A stretch of 53,488 nt of DNA from NCBI RefSeq assembly GCF_000981385.1, contig NZ_LATZ01000025.1, forward strand, positions 1 through 53,488. The letters are read 5' to 3'. Below, one piece after another: positions 15,163 through 23,800 of this stretch (its first letter is position 1; each line of letters begins with the position of its first letter). This DNA is from Bacillus sp. SA1-12 (GTDB lineage Bacteria; Bacillota; Bacilli; Bacillales; Bacillaceae). The position numbers were made by a program, and so were the translations under genes. A model generated the notes under the pieces. The model saw only the letters and a list, made by a program, of their open reading frames with translations. It was not told the DNA's origin and made no database searches.

Positions 15163-16284
15163 TTAAATGTTTCCACGTAGTGCTTGTTCACGTTCAATCG
15201 ATTCAAATAAAGCTTTAAAATTTCCATCGCCGAAGCCAAGCGCACCTTTACGCTGAATAATTTCTATAAACAAGGTTGGGCGGTCCACAAGTGGTTTTGT
15301 AAAGATTTGTAGCAAATACCCTTCATCATCTCGATCGACTAGAATATTAAGTTCCTGAAGTCGTTTTACATCTTCATCGATTTCTCCCACACGATTGGCG
15401 AGGTCTTCATAATAAGTATCAGGGGTAGTTAGGAATTCCACACCACTTTCCCTTAATGCAGCTACGGTACCAATAATATCGTTTGTCAATAGGGCAAGAT
15501 GCTGAACGCCTGGTCCATTATAGTAATCTAGGTATTCTTGAATCTGAGATTTGCGCTTTCCTTCAGCTGGCTCGTTAATTGGAAATTTAATGCGTCCTGT
15601 TCCATTCATCATCACTTTGGACATGAGTGCAGAGTATTCAGTCGAAATATCTTCATCATCAAAATGTTTTAGAACAGTAAAGCCAAATACCTTCTCATAA
15701 TAACTAGTCCATTCTTCCATTACTTCTACATTACCAACGAGGTGGTCAACACCGATTAATCCTGTAGGCTTGGCAGATAAGATATCATCACGCGCTTCAA
15801 ACCCTGGCATAAATACGCCTTTATAATCAAGCGGTTCAACAAGCGTGTGAATCGTATCGCCGTAGGTACCAAGAACAGCTTTTTTTACTTTGCCGTTTTC
15901 ATCCTCTTCAATCCATGGTTCCCGGATAGCGATAGCCCCTCTCTCGACGGCACCTGCATATGTTTTCTCTAAATCTTTTACAAGAAGGGCAATATCTTTT
16001 ACTCCTTCACCATGAGTTTTAATAAATGAAGCTATGTCAGTGTTTTCTGATAATGTACCGGTCAAAATTAAACGGATGGTCCCTTGTTCCATCACATACG
16101 AAACACGGTCACGTGAACCAGTTTCCAGCCCTTTATATGCAACAAGCTTGAAACCAAATGCTTTAGCATAATAATAAGCAGTCTGCTTGGCATTTCCTGT
16201 ATAAATCTCTACGTAATGAACATTTTTAACTGGAAAAACTTCCTCCTTCTTTGCTTTAGATGATTGAATTATTTTTTCTACCAT
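15163..16284 (-). CDS. hppD: 4-Hydroxyphenylpyruvate dioxygenase
   Basis: Converts 4-hydroxyphenylpyruvate, from tyrosine, to homogentisate using non-haem iron. The 373-residue protein has two VOC half-domains. Iron ligands are visible as H in IGVDHLVGNV, H in GVQHLALLTND, and E in PTLFIEIIQRKG. The C-terminal GALGFGDGNFKALFESIEREQ is characteristic. A longer frame reaches 16305, but ATG 16284 (MVEKII) is preferred because GGGAGCGGTG precedes it. First gene of the operon. Confidence 0.95.
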   Translation of the reverse strand: MVEKIIQSSKAKKEEVFPVKNVHYVEIYTGNAKQTAYYYAKAFGFKLVAYKGLETGSRDRVSYVMEQGTIRLILTGTLSENTDIASFIKTHGEGVKDIALLVKDLEKTYAGAVERGAIAIREPWIEEDENGKVKKAVLGTYGDTIHTLVEPLDYKGVFMPGFEARDDILSAKPTGLIGVDHLVGNVEVMEEWTSYYEKVFGFTVLKHFDDEDISTEYSALMSKVMMNGTGRIKFPINEPAEGKRKSQIQEYLDYYNGPGVQHLALLTNDIIGTVAALRESGVEFLTTPDTYYEDLANRVGEIDEDVKRLQELNILVDRDDEGYLLQIFTKPLVDRPTLFIEIIQRKGALGFGDGNFKALFESIEREQALRGNI

Positions 16285-16380
16285 TTTCACCGCTCCCTTA
16301 TACATTTTTCGTGTAGACAGAATCTTCTAAATTAACTGTCTGTAATGTAAATCATCATATGACAGAAAAAAATATCCCGC

Positions 16381-16442
16381 AAACCTAGGTTTTAACGCGT
16401 TTTTTCTACAGTGCTTTAATTGTTTAGTACATTAAAACCTAG
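16381..16442. promoter_or_regulatory. Palindrome upstream of hppD
   Basis: AAACCTAGGTTT (16381-16392) is a perfect 12-base palindrome, and AAAACCTAG recurs at 16434-16442, about 50 bases away, in the divergent region between hppD and the DUF1450 gene. This is a candidate operator pair; the cognate regulator is not in the window. Confidence 0.45.
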
Positions 16443-16518
16443 TTGCGTTTAGGGGTGCTCTTGCAAGCCTACTACCTATCAACTTAAAATGTTGGCAATA
16501 AATTTAAGGGGGGTAAAC

Positions 16519-16761
16519 ATGAACATTTGTGTGAAATTCTGTCCTTGTAATTTCGAAGATGAACTGGAAGCCACTAAGATAAAGCTAAGAGAGCGCGGTG
16601 ATTTAGATGTGATTGAGGAAAGATGCTTGCTGTATTGCGGGCAATGTTTAATGGAGCCATTTGCACTTGTCAATGGTGAAAATATTGTTACAGAGAATCC
16701 AGAGGAACTTTATGAAAAAATTGATCAATTTATAACAGGGATCAAACAGGAAAATGCGTAA
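16519..16761 (+). CDS. DUF1450 protein (YuzB-like)
   Basis: An 80-residue cysteine-containing protein of the DUF1450/YuzB family, with CVKFCPCNFEDE near the start and ERCLLYCGQCLMEPFALVNG in the middle. Cys pairs and overall size suggest a thioredoxin-like or metal-binding fold; biochemical function is unknown. The frame opens at 16489, but ATG 16519 has AAGGGGGG six bases upstream. Divergent from hppD. Confidence 0.82.
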   Translation: MNICVKFCPCNFEDELEATKIKLRERGDLDVIEERCLLYCGQCLMEPFALVNGENIVTENPEELYEKIDQFITGIKQENA

Positions 16762-16871
16762 TAAAGACAAAGCAACGAACCGTTAGCAAACCTTTAGAAT
16801 AGTTCAATCTGTGATAAAATGGTAGAAAAGTCACGTTGAGTTAGTAGGGCATTATCCTAAAGGAGTATATT

Positions 16872-17516
16872 ATGACGGCATTGATTGGGAAAAAGTTTCA
16901 AAATGGTGTTTTAATAATGGCTGATAAAAGAATTACCTATAGGGGAACGGATGTCTTTATTGATCATGAGAAAAAAATAATCGCTTTGAATCATAACGCA
17001 ATTTTAGCCTTTGCTGGTGTGAAAAATATTATTGACGAGCGGATTGAAGAACTTAAAGCATTCTCTCTTAAAACAAATTCAATTGAAGAAATCGAAGCTT
17101 ATTCCCAAAAATTATATAGTGCTTCTTTAGAATTATTCAAAAATGCCTATCCCGGACACGATTATGCAACTGTTTATCTGCTAGCCGGGTTTGCAGCTGA
17201 TGGTATGCCCCGTGTTACCTATTTCTCTTCTGATGATCATTTTCAAAAGGGCAAACCTCTTGATTTTTTTTATAAAGCATTCCCGAATACGGAAATGGTC
17301 TATCTTCAAAGATTCTTGGTAAATGAAATTGATGTGTCTAAGAACAATATAGATTATTATATTCGTAAGTTTTCTTCAGCAATCCGCCAGATTAACAATG
17401 AAAAAGTTAGCAAGAACGCGTATTCAATCTTTTTATCCAATAAAGGTTTATTTGAGAGCGATATTGATGAAAACGGGAGATTTGAAATGATTCAACTAGA
17501 GATGGAAGAGCATTAG
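16872..17516 (+). CDS. Proteasome-like Ntn hydrolase
   Basis: A 214-residue protein that looks like a 20S proteasome-type beta subunit. If Met1 is removed, threonine is residue 1 (TALIGKKFQNGVLIMADKR); aspartate falls at position 17 and lysine at position 33 (DHEKK), exactly the T1/D17/K33 catalytic pattern. YATVYLLAGFAADGMPRVTYFSSD matches the strand pair in the middle of these proteins. It is not HslV/ClpQ by sequence, and no HslU, Mpa or ATPase gene is adjacent. The ribosome site AAAGGAG is well placed. Enzymatic activity and assembly are inferred. Confidence 0.72.
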   Translation: MTALIGKKFQNGVLIMADKRITYRGTDVFIDHEKKIIALNHNAILAFAGVKNIIDERIEELKAFSLKTNSIEEIEAYSQKLYSASLELFKNAYPGHDYATVYLLAGFAADGMPRVTYFSSDDHFQKGKPLDFFYKAFPNTEMVYLQRFLVNEIDVSKNNIDYYIRKFSSAIRQINNEKVSKNAYSIFLSNKGLFESDIDENGRFEMIQLEMEEH

Positions 17517-17859
17517 TCTTGCTGAACGGCAGCCAGGTCCATGTTCTACCATCTTTTTTATTTTACTTTAATACGGTGAAGAACAACTCACTTACAGAAA
17601 AAACGCGTTGATGTAAATGGTTGCAGTTCAACAAGCTAGGTTGTAAGATTTTAAAAAATCTAAAAAAGATTTTTTGTTTGCAAATATCAAGGATATTTAA
17701 ACAGCAGAAAGGGGGCTCAAAGTCGTAAAAAGAAGTTGAAAAAATGCATGACCCTCTAGTCATAAGTACCAAGTTGTTATAGAATAAATATTATTTCAAT
17801 TTATAACATGATTTTTTGTATACATTATTAGAAAATTATGACTATTGGTGGAGGTCAAA
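17517..17859. other. Intergenic region before gntR
   Basis: No gene. It contains TTGTATACATTAT at 17816-17828, a candidate GntR operator, and an inverted GTTATA...TATAAC pair around 17775-17807. No clear terminator for the upstream gene was found. Confidence 0.5.
17816..17828 (+). promoter_or_regulatory. Candidate GntR operator, site 1
   Basis: TTGTATACATTAT, built around the palindrome TGTATACA, 32 bases before the gntR start. FCD-type GntR proteins commonly bind sites of the TNGTATACNA kind. A near-identical sequence is at 19513, before the CoA-transferase gene. Confidence 0.55.
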
Positions 17860-18546
17860 TTGAATTCAAAAAAAGATCAATCTAAAACTCTTCAAGATCA
17901 GGTATATGAATATTTACACGAGAAAATTGTAAGCGGAAACATTAATCCTGGTCAACGAATCGTAGAAAAGCAAATTTCTCAGGAAACAGGGGTAAGCAGA
18001 AGTCCGATCAGGGAGGCTATTCGAAGGTTAAATAGTGATGGATTAGTTTCTGTCAGTCCAAGGGGCGGAGTAAGAGTGTATCGCCCAACTTTTTCAGATT
18101 TTAACTATCTATACGAATGCCGTATGAGTCTTGAACCAACTGCTGCTTATTATGCTGCTTTACGCTTTGATATAAAGCGTCGTGACCATTTGTCAAATGT
18201 AGTTGATGAAATGAATCTCATGGTTAGGGAGAAAGATATTAAAAGATTAAAAAAACTGAGTACCCAGTTTCACTACCTAATTGTAGAGGGGAGTGGCAAT
18301 CCTTACTTAATGAAAATGATGAATCAGTTGTATTCGTTAATCTCCTTCTACCGTAATGCAGTATTAAATATACCAATGCGATTAGAAGAGGGGGCTGAGG
18401 AACATCTAGCGATATGGCAGGCTATTCAAGCCAGGGATGGAAAAACTGCAGAGGAGCTAATGAAGACACATATTCAACGTGATTTCCAATTTTATCAATC
18501 TATATATTCAGGTGTAACTGATAAAACGGAAGGCCTGAATGAATAG
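17860..18546 (+). CDS. GntR-family regulator (FCD domain)
   Basis: A 228-residue regulator of the FadR subfamily. The winged helix is at about 10-75 (QVYEYLHEKIVSGNINPGQRI, then SRSPIREAIRRLNSDGLVSV) and an all-helical FCD ligand domain follows. FCD regulators usually sense an organic acid and repress the adjoining operon. The start is TTG 17860, five bases after GGTGGAGGT; the frame runs to 17845 but without a proper ribosome site. The next gene begins 34 bases downstream on the same strand, so gntR and the HMG-CoA lyase are probably co-transcribed, with autoregulation through the upstream site. Confidence 0.88.
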   Translation: MNSKKDQSKTLQDQVYEYLHEKIVSGNINPGQRIVEKQISQETGVSRSPIREAIRRLNSDGLVSVSPRGGVRVYRPTFSDFNYLYECRMSLEPTAAYYAALRFDIKRRDHLSNVVDEMNLMVREKDIKRLKKLSTQFHYLIVEGSGNPYLMKMMNQLYSLISFYRNAVLNIPMRLEEGAEEHLAIWQAIQARDGKTAEELMKTHIQRDFQFYQSIYSGVTDKTEGLNE

Positions 18547-18580
18547 AAAAAGGAATATAAAAATATGTAAAGGAGTGCGA

Positions 18581-19471
18581 ATGAATTTGATCTTTACTGA
18601 AAGAATTAAAGTAAGAGATGTCACATTGAGAGATGGTTTGCAAAATGAACAAATTTTTGTAGAGACTGACCAAAAGATAAATAAGATTAACCAATTAATT
18701 GCGGCAGGATTTGAACGCTTGGAAGTAACCTCTTTTGTTCATCCAAAGTGGGTCCCGGCAATGAAGGATGCAGATGAATTATCTCAAAAATTACCAATGA
18801 AGCATGGAGTGGAGTATGAAGCTTTAGTCCCTAACCAAAGGGGATTAAGTAGATTCCTAGATTCAAAGATTCATACCGCGCTTTTCTTCCTTTCTGCCAG
18901 TACAAAACATAACCAGGCAAATTTAAATAAAAGTACAGATGAATCTTTATTCGAAATAAAAGATTTAATTGAAGAAACAAACAAAAGAGGCAGAAGGACA
19001 ATTGGTGCGATTGCTACCGCATTTGTCTGTCCGTTCTCTGGTGTTGTACCTTATTTAGAAGTAGAAAGGATAGCAGAGTTTCTTATAAACAGTGGAGTTA
19101 ATGAACTGGGCCTTGGAGATACAATCGGGAAGGCAACACCTAAACAAGTATATGAATATTGCAGCCGTTTAGCAGAGAAATTTCCAGAGATCCCGATTGG
19201 TTTGCATCTTCATGACACATATGGATACGGGCTGGCAAATGTTATGGCCGGAATACAGGCTGGTGTTTATTTAGTGGATGTCGCTCAAGCAGGTTTGGGA
19301 GGTTGTCCATATGCTCCTGGGTCTCCTGGAAACATTCAGGCAAGCCGTGTTGTGGAATTTTTGGAACAACAAACGATCAAAACCGGTTTGAACCTAGAGA
19401 TGCTAAAGAAGTTAGATGTTACATTTCCTCAATTATTAAGGAATGATCAGGTTGTAACAAAAACAGTATAA
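18581..19471 (+). CDS. Hydroxymethylglutaryl-CoA lyase
   Basis: Splits 3-hydroxy-3-methylglutaryl-CoA into acetyl-CoA and acetoacetate. The 296-residue TIM barrel shows the DRE-TIM metallolyase features: RDVTLRDGLQNEQ near residue 12, HLHDTYGYG (metal-binding histidines), and the active-site loop GLGGCPYAPGSPGN with its catalytic cysteine. The start ATG 18581 follows AAAGGAG. In Bacillus this enzyme is often in leucine degradation (with MCC genes); here those are absent and a CoA-transferase and a carboxylate transporter follow, which points to external HMG or a similar acid as the substrate. Confidence 0.92.
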   Translation: MNLIFTERIKVRDVTLRDGLQNEQIFVETDQKINKINQLIAAGFERLEVTSFVHPKWVPAMKDADELSQKLPMKHGVEYEALVPNQRGLSRFLDSKIHTALFFLSASTKHNQANLNKSTDESLFEIKDLIEETNKRGRRTIGAIATAFVCPFSGVVPYLEVERIAEFLINSGVNELGLGDTIGKATPKQVYEYCSRLAEKFPEIPIGLHLHDTYGYGLANVMAGIQAGVYLVDVAQAGLGGCPYAPGSPGNIQASRVVEFLEQQTIKTGLNLEMLKKLDVTFPQLLRNDQVVTKTV

Positions 19472-19512
19472 AGGTAATCAAGATTACGGATTAGGATTTT
19501 TCGTCGATAGAA

Positions 19513-19525
19513 TTGCATACATTAT
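19513..19525 (+). promoter_or_regulatory. Candidate GntR operator, site 2
   Basis: TTGCATACATTAT, 12 of 13 bases identical to site 1, in the 132-base gap between the HMG-CoA lyase and CoA-transferase genes. It suggests a second controlled promoter for the CoA-transferase/transporter part of the cluster. Confidence 0.5.
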
Positions 19526-19603
19526 CTGAAAATTCAGATGAATGTTTTCCCGTAATTATTTGAAAAGCAGATAAACAAATAATGATACAAAGGTGGGAGT
19601 CAG

Positions 19604-20764
19604 ATGAGAAAACCCTTAGATGGAATTAAAGTATTGGAATTAGGAAATTTTGTAGCAGCTCCTTTTGCAGGAAAGATTTTTGGTGAGTTTGGTGCTGAAG
19701 TGATTAAGGTAGAAGATCCAACGAGTGGGGATTCTTTGCGAAATTGGCGTGTTATGCATAAGGGAACATCACTATGGTGGTATGTGCACGCAAGAAACAA
19801 AAAATCGATTACATTGAACCTTCGTGAAAAAGAAGGTCAGGATATGGTTCGGGAATTAGCAAAAGAAGCCGATGTTGTTATTGAAAATTTTCGTCCGGGA
19901 AGATTAGAGAGCTGGGGGATCGGTTACGAAGATTTGAAAAAGATTAACCCGAGTATCATTATGACCCGTATTTCAGGATATGGACAAACAGGTCCTTACC
20001 GAGACAAAGTTGGTTTTGGAAGTGTTGCTGAGTCAATGGGCGGGCTTAGATATTTGACTGGTTTTCCTGATCGACCTCCTGTTCGTGTTGGATTAGCAGT
20101 TGGTGATTCTATCGCAGGTCTTTATGCCGTAAATGGGACGTTATTAGCTTTAAGAGCAAGAGATATTGATCCTTTAAAAAGAGGTCAGTACGTAGACGTT
20201 GCTCTTACAGAGTCAGTTTTTTCACTGCTGGAGGGGGTTCTTCCAGAGTATGACATGAAGGGGATTGTAAGAGAGAGAACAGGAGCGACTTTAGAGGGGA
20301 TTGCTCCATCTAATACTTATCTATGTTCAGACGACAAATATATTGTTATTGCTGCAAATAGTGATAGTATTTTTAAGCGTTTTGCACTTGCAATGGGACG
20401 TCCTGATTTTGCGGATGATCCTTTATTTTCAAACAATCAAGGAAGGGCCGAGCATGCAGAATATCTTGATCAGGTCATTGGAGAATGGACTATAAGGCAT
20501 ACACAGAAGGAGGTACAGAGAATTCTCGATGAAGCTGGTGTGCCTGCAGGTCCTATCTACAGCATTGAAGATATCGTTAACGATGAGCAGTTTCAAGCAA
20601 GAGATATGCTTAAACCTGTTACTTTACCGGATGGCGAAGAAGTACTTGTTCCAGGTATTGTCCCAAAACTTTCTGAAACACCTGGCAGCATTGAATGGAT
20701 TGGTCCTGAGCTTGGACAACATAATGATGAAGTCATTGGCGAAAAACTAAGCAAGTTAAAATAG
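19604..20764 (+). CDS. Class III CoA-transferase (CaiB/BaiF)
   Basis: A 386-residue CaiB/BaiF family enzyme that moves CoA between carboxylic acids. The N-terminal LDGIKVLELGNFVAAPFAGK, the NFRPGRLESWGIGY segment, RISGYGQTGPYRD, and the catalytic aspartate D168 in VGLAVGDSIAG are all present. Next to an HMG-CoA lyase it most likely activates 3-hydroxy-3-methylglutarate (compare human SUGCT, a class III enzyme that accepts HMG and glutarate) using succinyl-CoA or acetyl-CoA. GGTGGGAG precedes the ATG. Exact substrate is inference. Confidence 0.88.
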   Translation: MRKPLDGIKVLELGNFVAAPFAGKIFGEFGAEVIKVEDPTSGDSLRNWRVMHKGTSLWWYVHARNKKSITLNLREKEGQDMVRELAKEADVVIENFRPGRLESWGIGYEDLKKINPSIIMTRISGYGQTGPYRDKVGFGSVAESMGGLRYLTGFPDRPPVRVGLAVGDSIAGLYAVNGTLLALRARDIDPLKRGQYVDVALTESVFSLLEGVLPEYDMKGIVRERTGATLEGIAPSNTYLCSDDKYIVIAANSDSIFKRFALAMGRPDFADDPLFSNNQGRAEHAEYLDQVIGEWTIRHTQKEVQRILDEAGVPAGPIYSIEDIVNDEQFQARDMLKPVTLPDGEEVLVPGIVPKLSETPGSIEWIGPELGQHNDEVIGEKLSKLK

Positions 20765-20960
20765 CACTTTCTGTAAGAGATTAAGAGATTTCATTGCTTC
20801 TCAACTTTAAGGATAAAATCACAATAAAATTTATAGCTATATAAAGGACAAATAATTGCTTTTTCTCTTCTACATAACAGAAGCAAGCAATCTCAGGTAC
20901 CATTGATTTTGTTACTCTTGCCCCGGCATCCATAACAAATATTGGGGAGGAATATAGTTT

Positions 20961-22295
20961 ATGTTGTCTATTTTAGGGTTTGCCATGATTCTCACCTTCT
21001 TGTTTCTGATCATGACTAAACGAGCATCTCCATTTCTTGGCTTGGCAATCGTACCTGTGATTTTTGGAATATTAGGGGGGTTTAGCACAGAATTAGGACC
21101 GTTGATGATGGAAGGGATCCAAAGTGTAGCCCCAACTGCCGTTCTTTTGTTATTTGCCATTTTGTATTTTGGCATTATGCTAGATACAGGATTATTTGAT
21201 CCATTAACATCAAAGATTATTAAGTTAGCAAAAGGAGATCCTCTTAAAATTATTGTAGGAACTGCGGTGGTAGCTGGAATAATTGGATTTGACGGTGATG
21301 GATCTACGACAATGATGATTGTGGTAACAGCTTTTCTTCCACTTTATAAAAAGTTGGGGATTAGTCCTATCATCTTGGCCTCTATCACAATCATGCAAGT
21401 CGGGATTACCACCCTTGTTCCTTGGGGAGGTCCTGCCGGCCGTGTTGCAAGTGTCCTGAACCTTGATCCAGCCCAGTTATATCTTCAAATGCTGCCAGGA
21501 ATGATTGCAAGCCTGCTGTATGTAGTAGGCGTTGCCTATTTTATCGGTTTAAGAGAACGAGCTAGATATAAAGTTGAAAATAGTAAATCAATTTCCATGA
21601 CGGAAGCCAAAATAATGGATGCTGCAATTGAAAGCGCTACAATTGAAAATATTTTACCAGAAAATAAAAGCCTAAAACGGCCAAAACTATTTTGGATTAA
21701 CTTTTTATTATCAACCGTGATTATGATTGCCATCGTTCTTGAAACGCTACCTGCGGCCGTACTATTTCTTATTGGTACCGCTGTAGCATTGCTTATTAAT
21801 TATCCACTCGTAAATGATCAACGGGACCGATTGGCAGCCCACGCACCTAATGCATTAGCCGTTATTGTCATGGTTCTCGCAGCAGGAATTTTCTCGGGAA
21901 TTTTTAAAGGTACCCCTATCTCTGAGTCAATGGCACATTCTCTTGTCTCAATTATTCCTACCGAAATGGGAGCTTCCATAGCCTTGTTTACTGCGATTAT
22001 TAGTGCGCCGGCTCTCTTTTTAATAGGTCCTGATGGATTTTACTTCGGAATTCTTCCAGTCTTGGTTGAAACTGCTGCAGCTTATGGTATTGATGCTATA
22101 AAAATTGGAACCGCTTCACTATATGGCACTCCTTTCGGTATCATGGGACCACTCGTAGCATCGGTTTATTTACTAGTTCACATAACAGGTATTACGGTAG
22201 GTGATCTTCATAAACATGCTGCGAAATGGTCGCTGGGAATCCTGCTTATCTATCTTATTTTTGGCGTATTTTCAGGAATTATATCGCTGAGGTAG
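20961..22295 (+). CDS. CitMHS-family carboxylate transporter
   Basis: A 444-residue integral membrane protein with about 12 hydrophobic segments, of the CitMHS family (citrate-metal symporters such as Bacillus CitM/CitH). Recognised from the N-terminal ILGFAMILTFLFLIMTKRASP, from GIIGFDGDGSTTMMI, and from the second-half repeat LIGPDGFYFGILPVLVE. It lies 196 bases after the CoA-transferase, with GGGGAGG as ribosome site. In this context it probably imports the acid that the CoA-transferase activates, possibly as a metal complex. Confidence 0.88.
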   Translation: MLSILGFAMILTFLFLIMTKRASPFLGLAIVPVIFGILGGFSTELGPLMMEGIQSVAPTAVLLLFAILYFGIMLDTGLFDPLTSKIIKLAKGDPLKIIVGTAVVAGIIGFDGDGSTTMMIVVTAFLPLYKKLGISPIILASITIMQVGITTLVPWGGPAGRVASVLNLDPAQLYLQMLPGMIASLLYVVGVAYFIGLRERARYKVENSKSISMTEAKIMDAAIESATIENILPENKSLKRPKLFWINFLLSTVIMIAIVLETLPAAVLFLIGTAVALLINYPLVNDQRDRLAAHAPNALAVIVMVLAAGIFSGIFKGTPISESMAHSLVSIIPTEMGASIALFTAIISAPALFLIGPDGFYFGILPVLVETAAAYGIDAIKIGTASLYGTPFGIMGPLVASVYLLVHITGITVGDLHKHAAKWSLGILLIYLIFGVFSGIISLR

Positions 22296-22392
22296 GTAGA
22301 AGATATTTGATGAAAACGTGATTTCAAAAACATTTTTTCTTAAGAACTTTTTAAAAAAAGTCACCATTTAAATAACACGGGGGTATAAAAGA

Positions 22393-22929
22393 ATGTTGTA
22401 TACATTTAAAGGACACTCTCCAGTGATACATCCAAGCACGTATCTTGCACCAGGAGCTCAGTTAATAGGCAACATTGAACTTAAAGAAAATACATCTGTT
22501 TGGTTTAATGCCGTTTTAAGAGGAGATAACGAGAAAATTACAATTGGGAAAGGCTCTAATATTCAGGATGGTGCAGTTGTCCATGTTGACTCGGGATATC
22601 CAATTCATGTGGGGGAAAATATCACAATTGGACATAACGTGGTATTACATGGATGCACAGTAGAGGATGGGGCATTAATTGGTATGGGTGCTACCATTTT
22701 GAATGGTGCTATTATAGGGGAAGGTGCCTTGGTTGCTGCTGGGGCACTTGTTCCTGAAGGGAAAATAATTGAACCTGGTGTTTTAGTAGCTGGAGTACCA
22801 GCAAAGGTCATTCGTACTCTTACTTCGGAAGATATCGAGCGTTCAAAACTAGGAGCATTTCAATATGTCATAAACGCTGGAACTTATAGGGAAGAGAACA
22901 TTACTGAAAAAGCGAATATTCTTAAATAA
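22393..22929 (+). CDS. Gamma-carbonic anhydrase-like hexapeptide protein
   Basis: A 178-residue left-handed beta-helix protein built of hexapeptide repeats. The three zinc histidines of the gamma-carbonic anhydrase family can be placed: H in GAVVHVDSG, then the two in IGHNVVLHGC. Close relatives (YrdA, PaaY, CaiE) often sit in CoA-ester catabolic operons, where PaaY is a thioesterase. It is the last gene of the HMG-type cluster, 97 bases after the transporter, and is followed by a strong terminator. A salvage thioesterase or carbonic anhydrase role is equally possible. Confidence 0.87.
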   Translation: MLYTFKGHSPVIHPSTYLAPGAQLIGNIELKENTSVWFNAVLRGDNEKITIGKGSNIQDGAVVHVDSGYPIHVGENITIGHNVVLHGCTVEDGALIGMGATILNGAIIGEGALVAAGALVPEGKIIEPGVLVAGVPAKVIRTLTSEDIERSKLGAFQYVINAGTYREENITEKANILK

Positions 22930-22956
22930 GTATAATAAATTATTAATAATAATCAT

Positions 22957-22992
22957 GCAGACCATCAATTTTTGATGGGTCTGCTTGTTTTA
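22957..22992 (+). terminator. Terminator of the HMG-type cluster
   Basis: GCAGACC + ATCAA pairs with TTGAT + GGGTCTGC (22957-22984), followed by TTGTTTT. Confidence 0.85.
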
Positions 22993-23118
22993 CTACTAAC
23001 ACTGGTAGACAGGTAGATTTTATGAAGAATTGAAATATATATCACATAAAGCAAGTAATAAGAGAAAAATATACAAATTCATTCTAGAGGAAATGATAGA
23101 GTAAATGGAGGTAAAACA

Positions 23119-23421
23119 ATGTATTTAAAAAAATTACCTGAGAAACCTGTAGTCCAGTTATTTAATGCTATCCTTTCTTTACAGTCAGAAGAGGAATGTG
23201 CAGCATTTCTTGATGATTTATGTACCATGAATGAGATAAAGTCCTTCATGCAAAGGCTCGAAGTAGCAAGAATGCTTAGAAAAGGCGATACATATTTGGA
23301 TATTCAGATGGAAACAGGTGCCTCATCGGCTACTATAACAAGGGTTAAGAAATTATTAGATTATGGGAATGAAGGATATCAAATAGTATTTGATCGGATA
23401 GAGAATCATGAGAAGGTTTAG
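23119..23421 (+). CDS. YerC/TrpR-like DNA-binding protein
   Basis: A 100-residue all-helical protein of the YerC/YecD family, related to the Trp repressor fold. The segment LCTMNEIKSFMQRLEVARML followed by TYLDIQMETGASSATITRVKKLL is the TrpR-type helix-turn-helix. In Bacillus these proteins are thought to regulate few targets, and their effector is not known. AATGGAGG precedes the ATG. It is isolated from the neighbouring operons by terminators, so it is monocistronic. Confidence 0.88.
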   Translation: MYLKKLPEKPVVQLFNAILSLQSEEECAAFLDDLCTMNEIKSFMQRLEVARMLRKGDTYLDIQMETGASSATITRVKKLLDYGNEGYQIVFDRIENHEKV

Positions 23422-23800
23422 GAGAGCATGTAAGCTCGATCCACCTTTTGTCTTCAGAACATCACAGATAACGAAATTATAGAATTTAGTATATTACTAA
23501 ATTGGTTGTCGGTAATGAACAACTACCAACTTAATTATAAATGGCATACGTATGTTCTATACTACCATCAATAAAATAAAGAGTAAATGCAACCCCATTT
23601 CAATCAAGGATTTGAAATGGGGGTTGTCTATGGGAGGATAATTGCTTCAAACGAGGTTTTAATGAAAAGTAAAAGTAAAGTAATCCGAGTTTTAAATATC
23701 AAAAAATCTCGCCAGTTCACAATCGACTGACGAGATTTTATATTTTTTCTTGAATTTCCATTACATAGGAAACCATTATCATATTATTCTATCATTGAAT
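23422..23800. other. Intergenic region with two hairpins
   Basis: No gene. Holds the hairpin CAACCCC-ATTTCAA/TTGAAAT-GGGGTTG (23590-23625) and the gdpD terminator (23704-23738). Otherwise featureless. Confidence 0.5.
23704..23738 (-). terminator. Terminator of the GDPD gene
   Basis: AAATCTCG (23704-23711) pairs with CGAGATTT (23731-23738), with inner CAGT/ACTG. On the minus strand the stem runs into TTTTTTGA, about 60 bases after the gene's stop. Confidence 0.8.
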
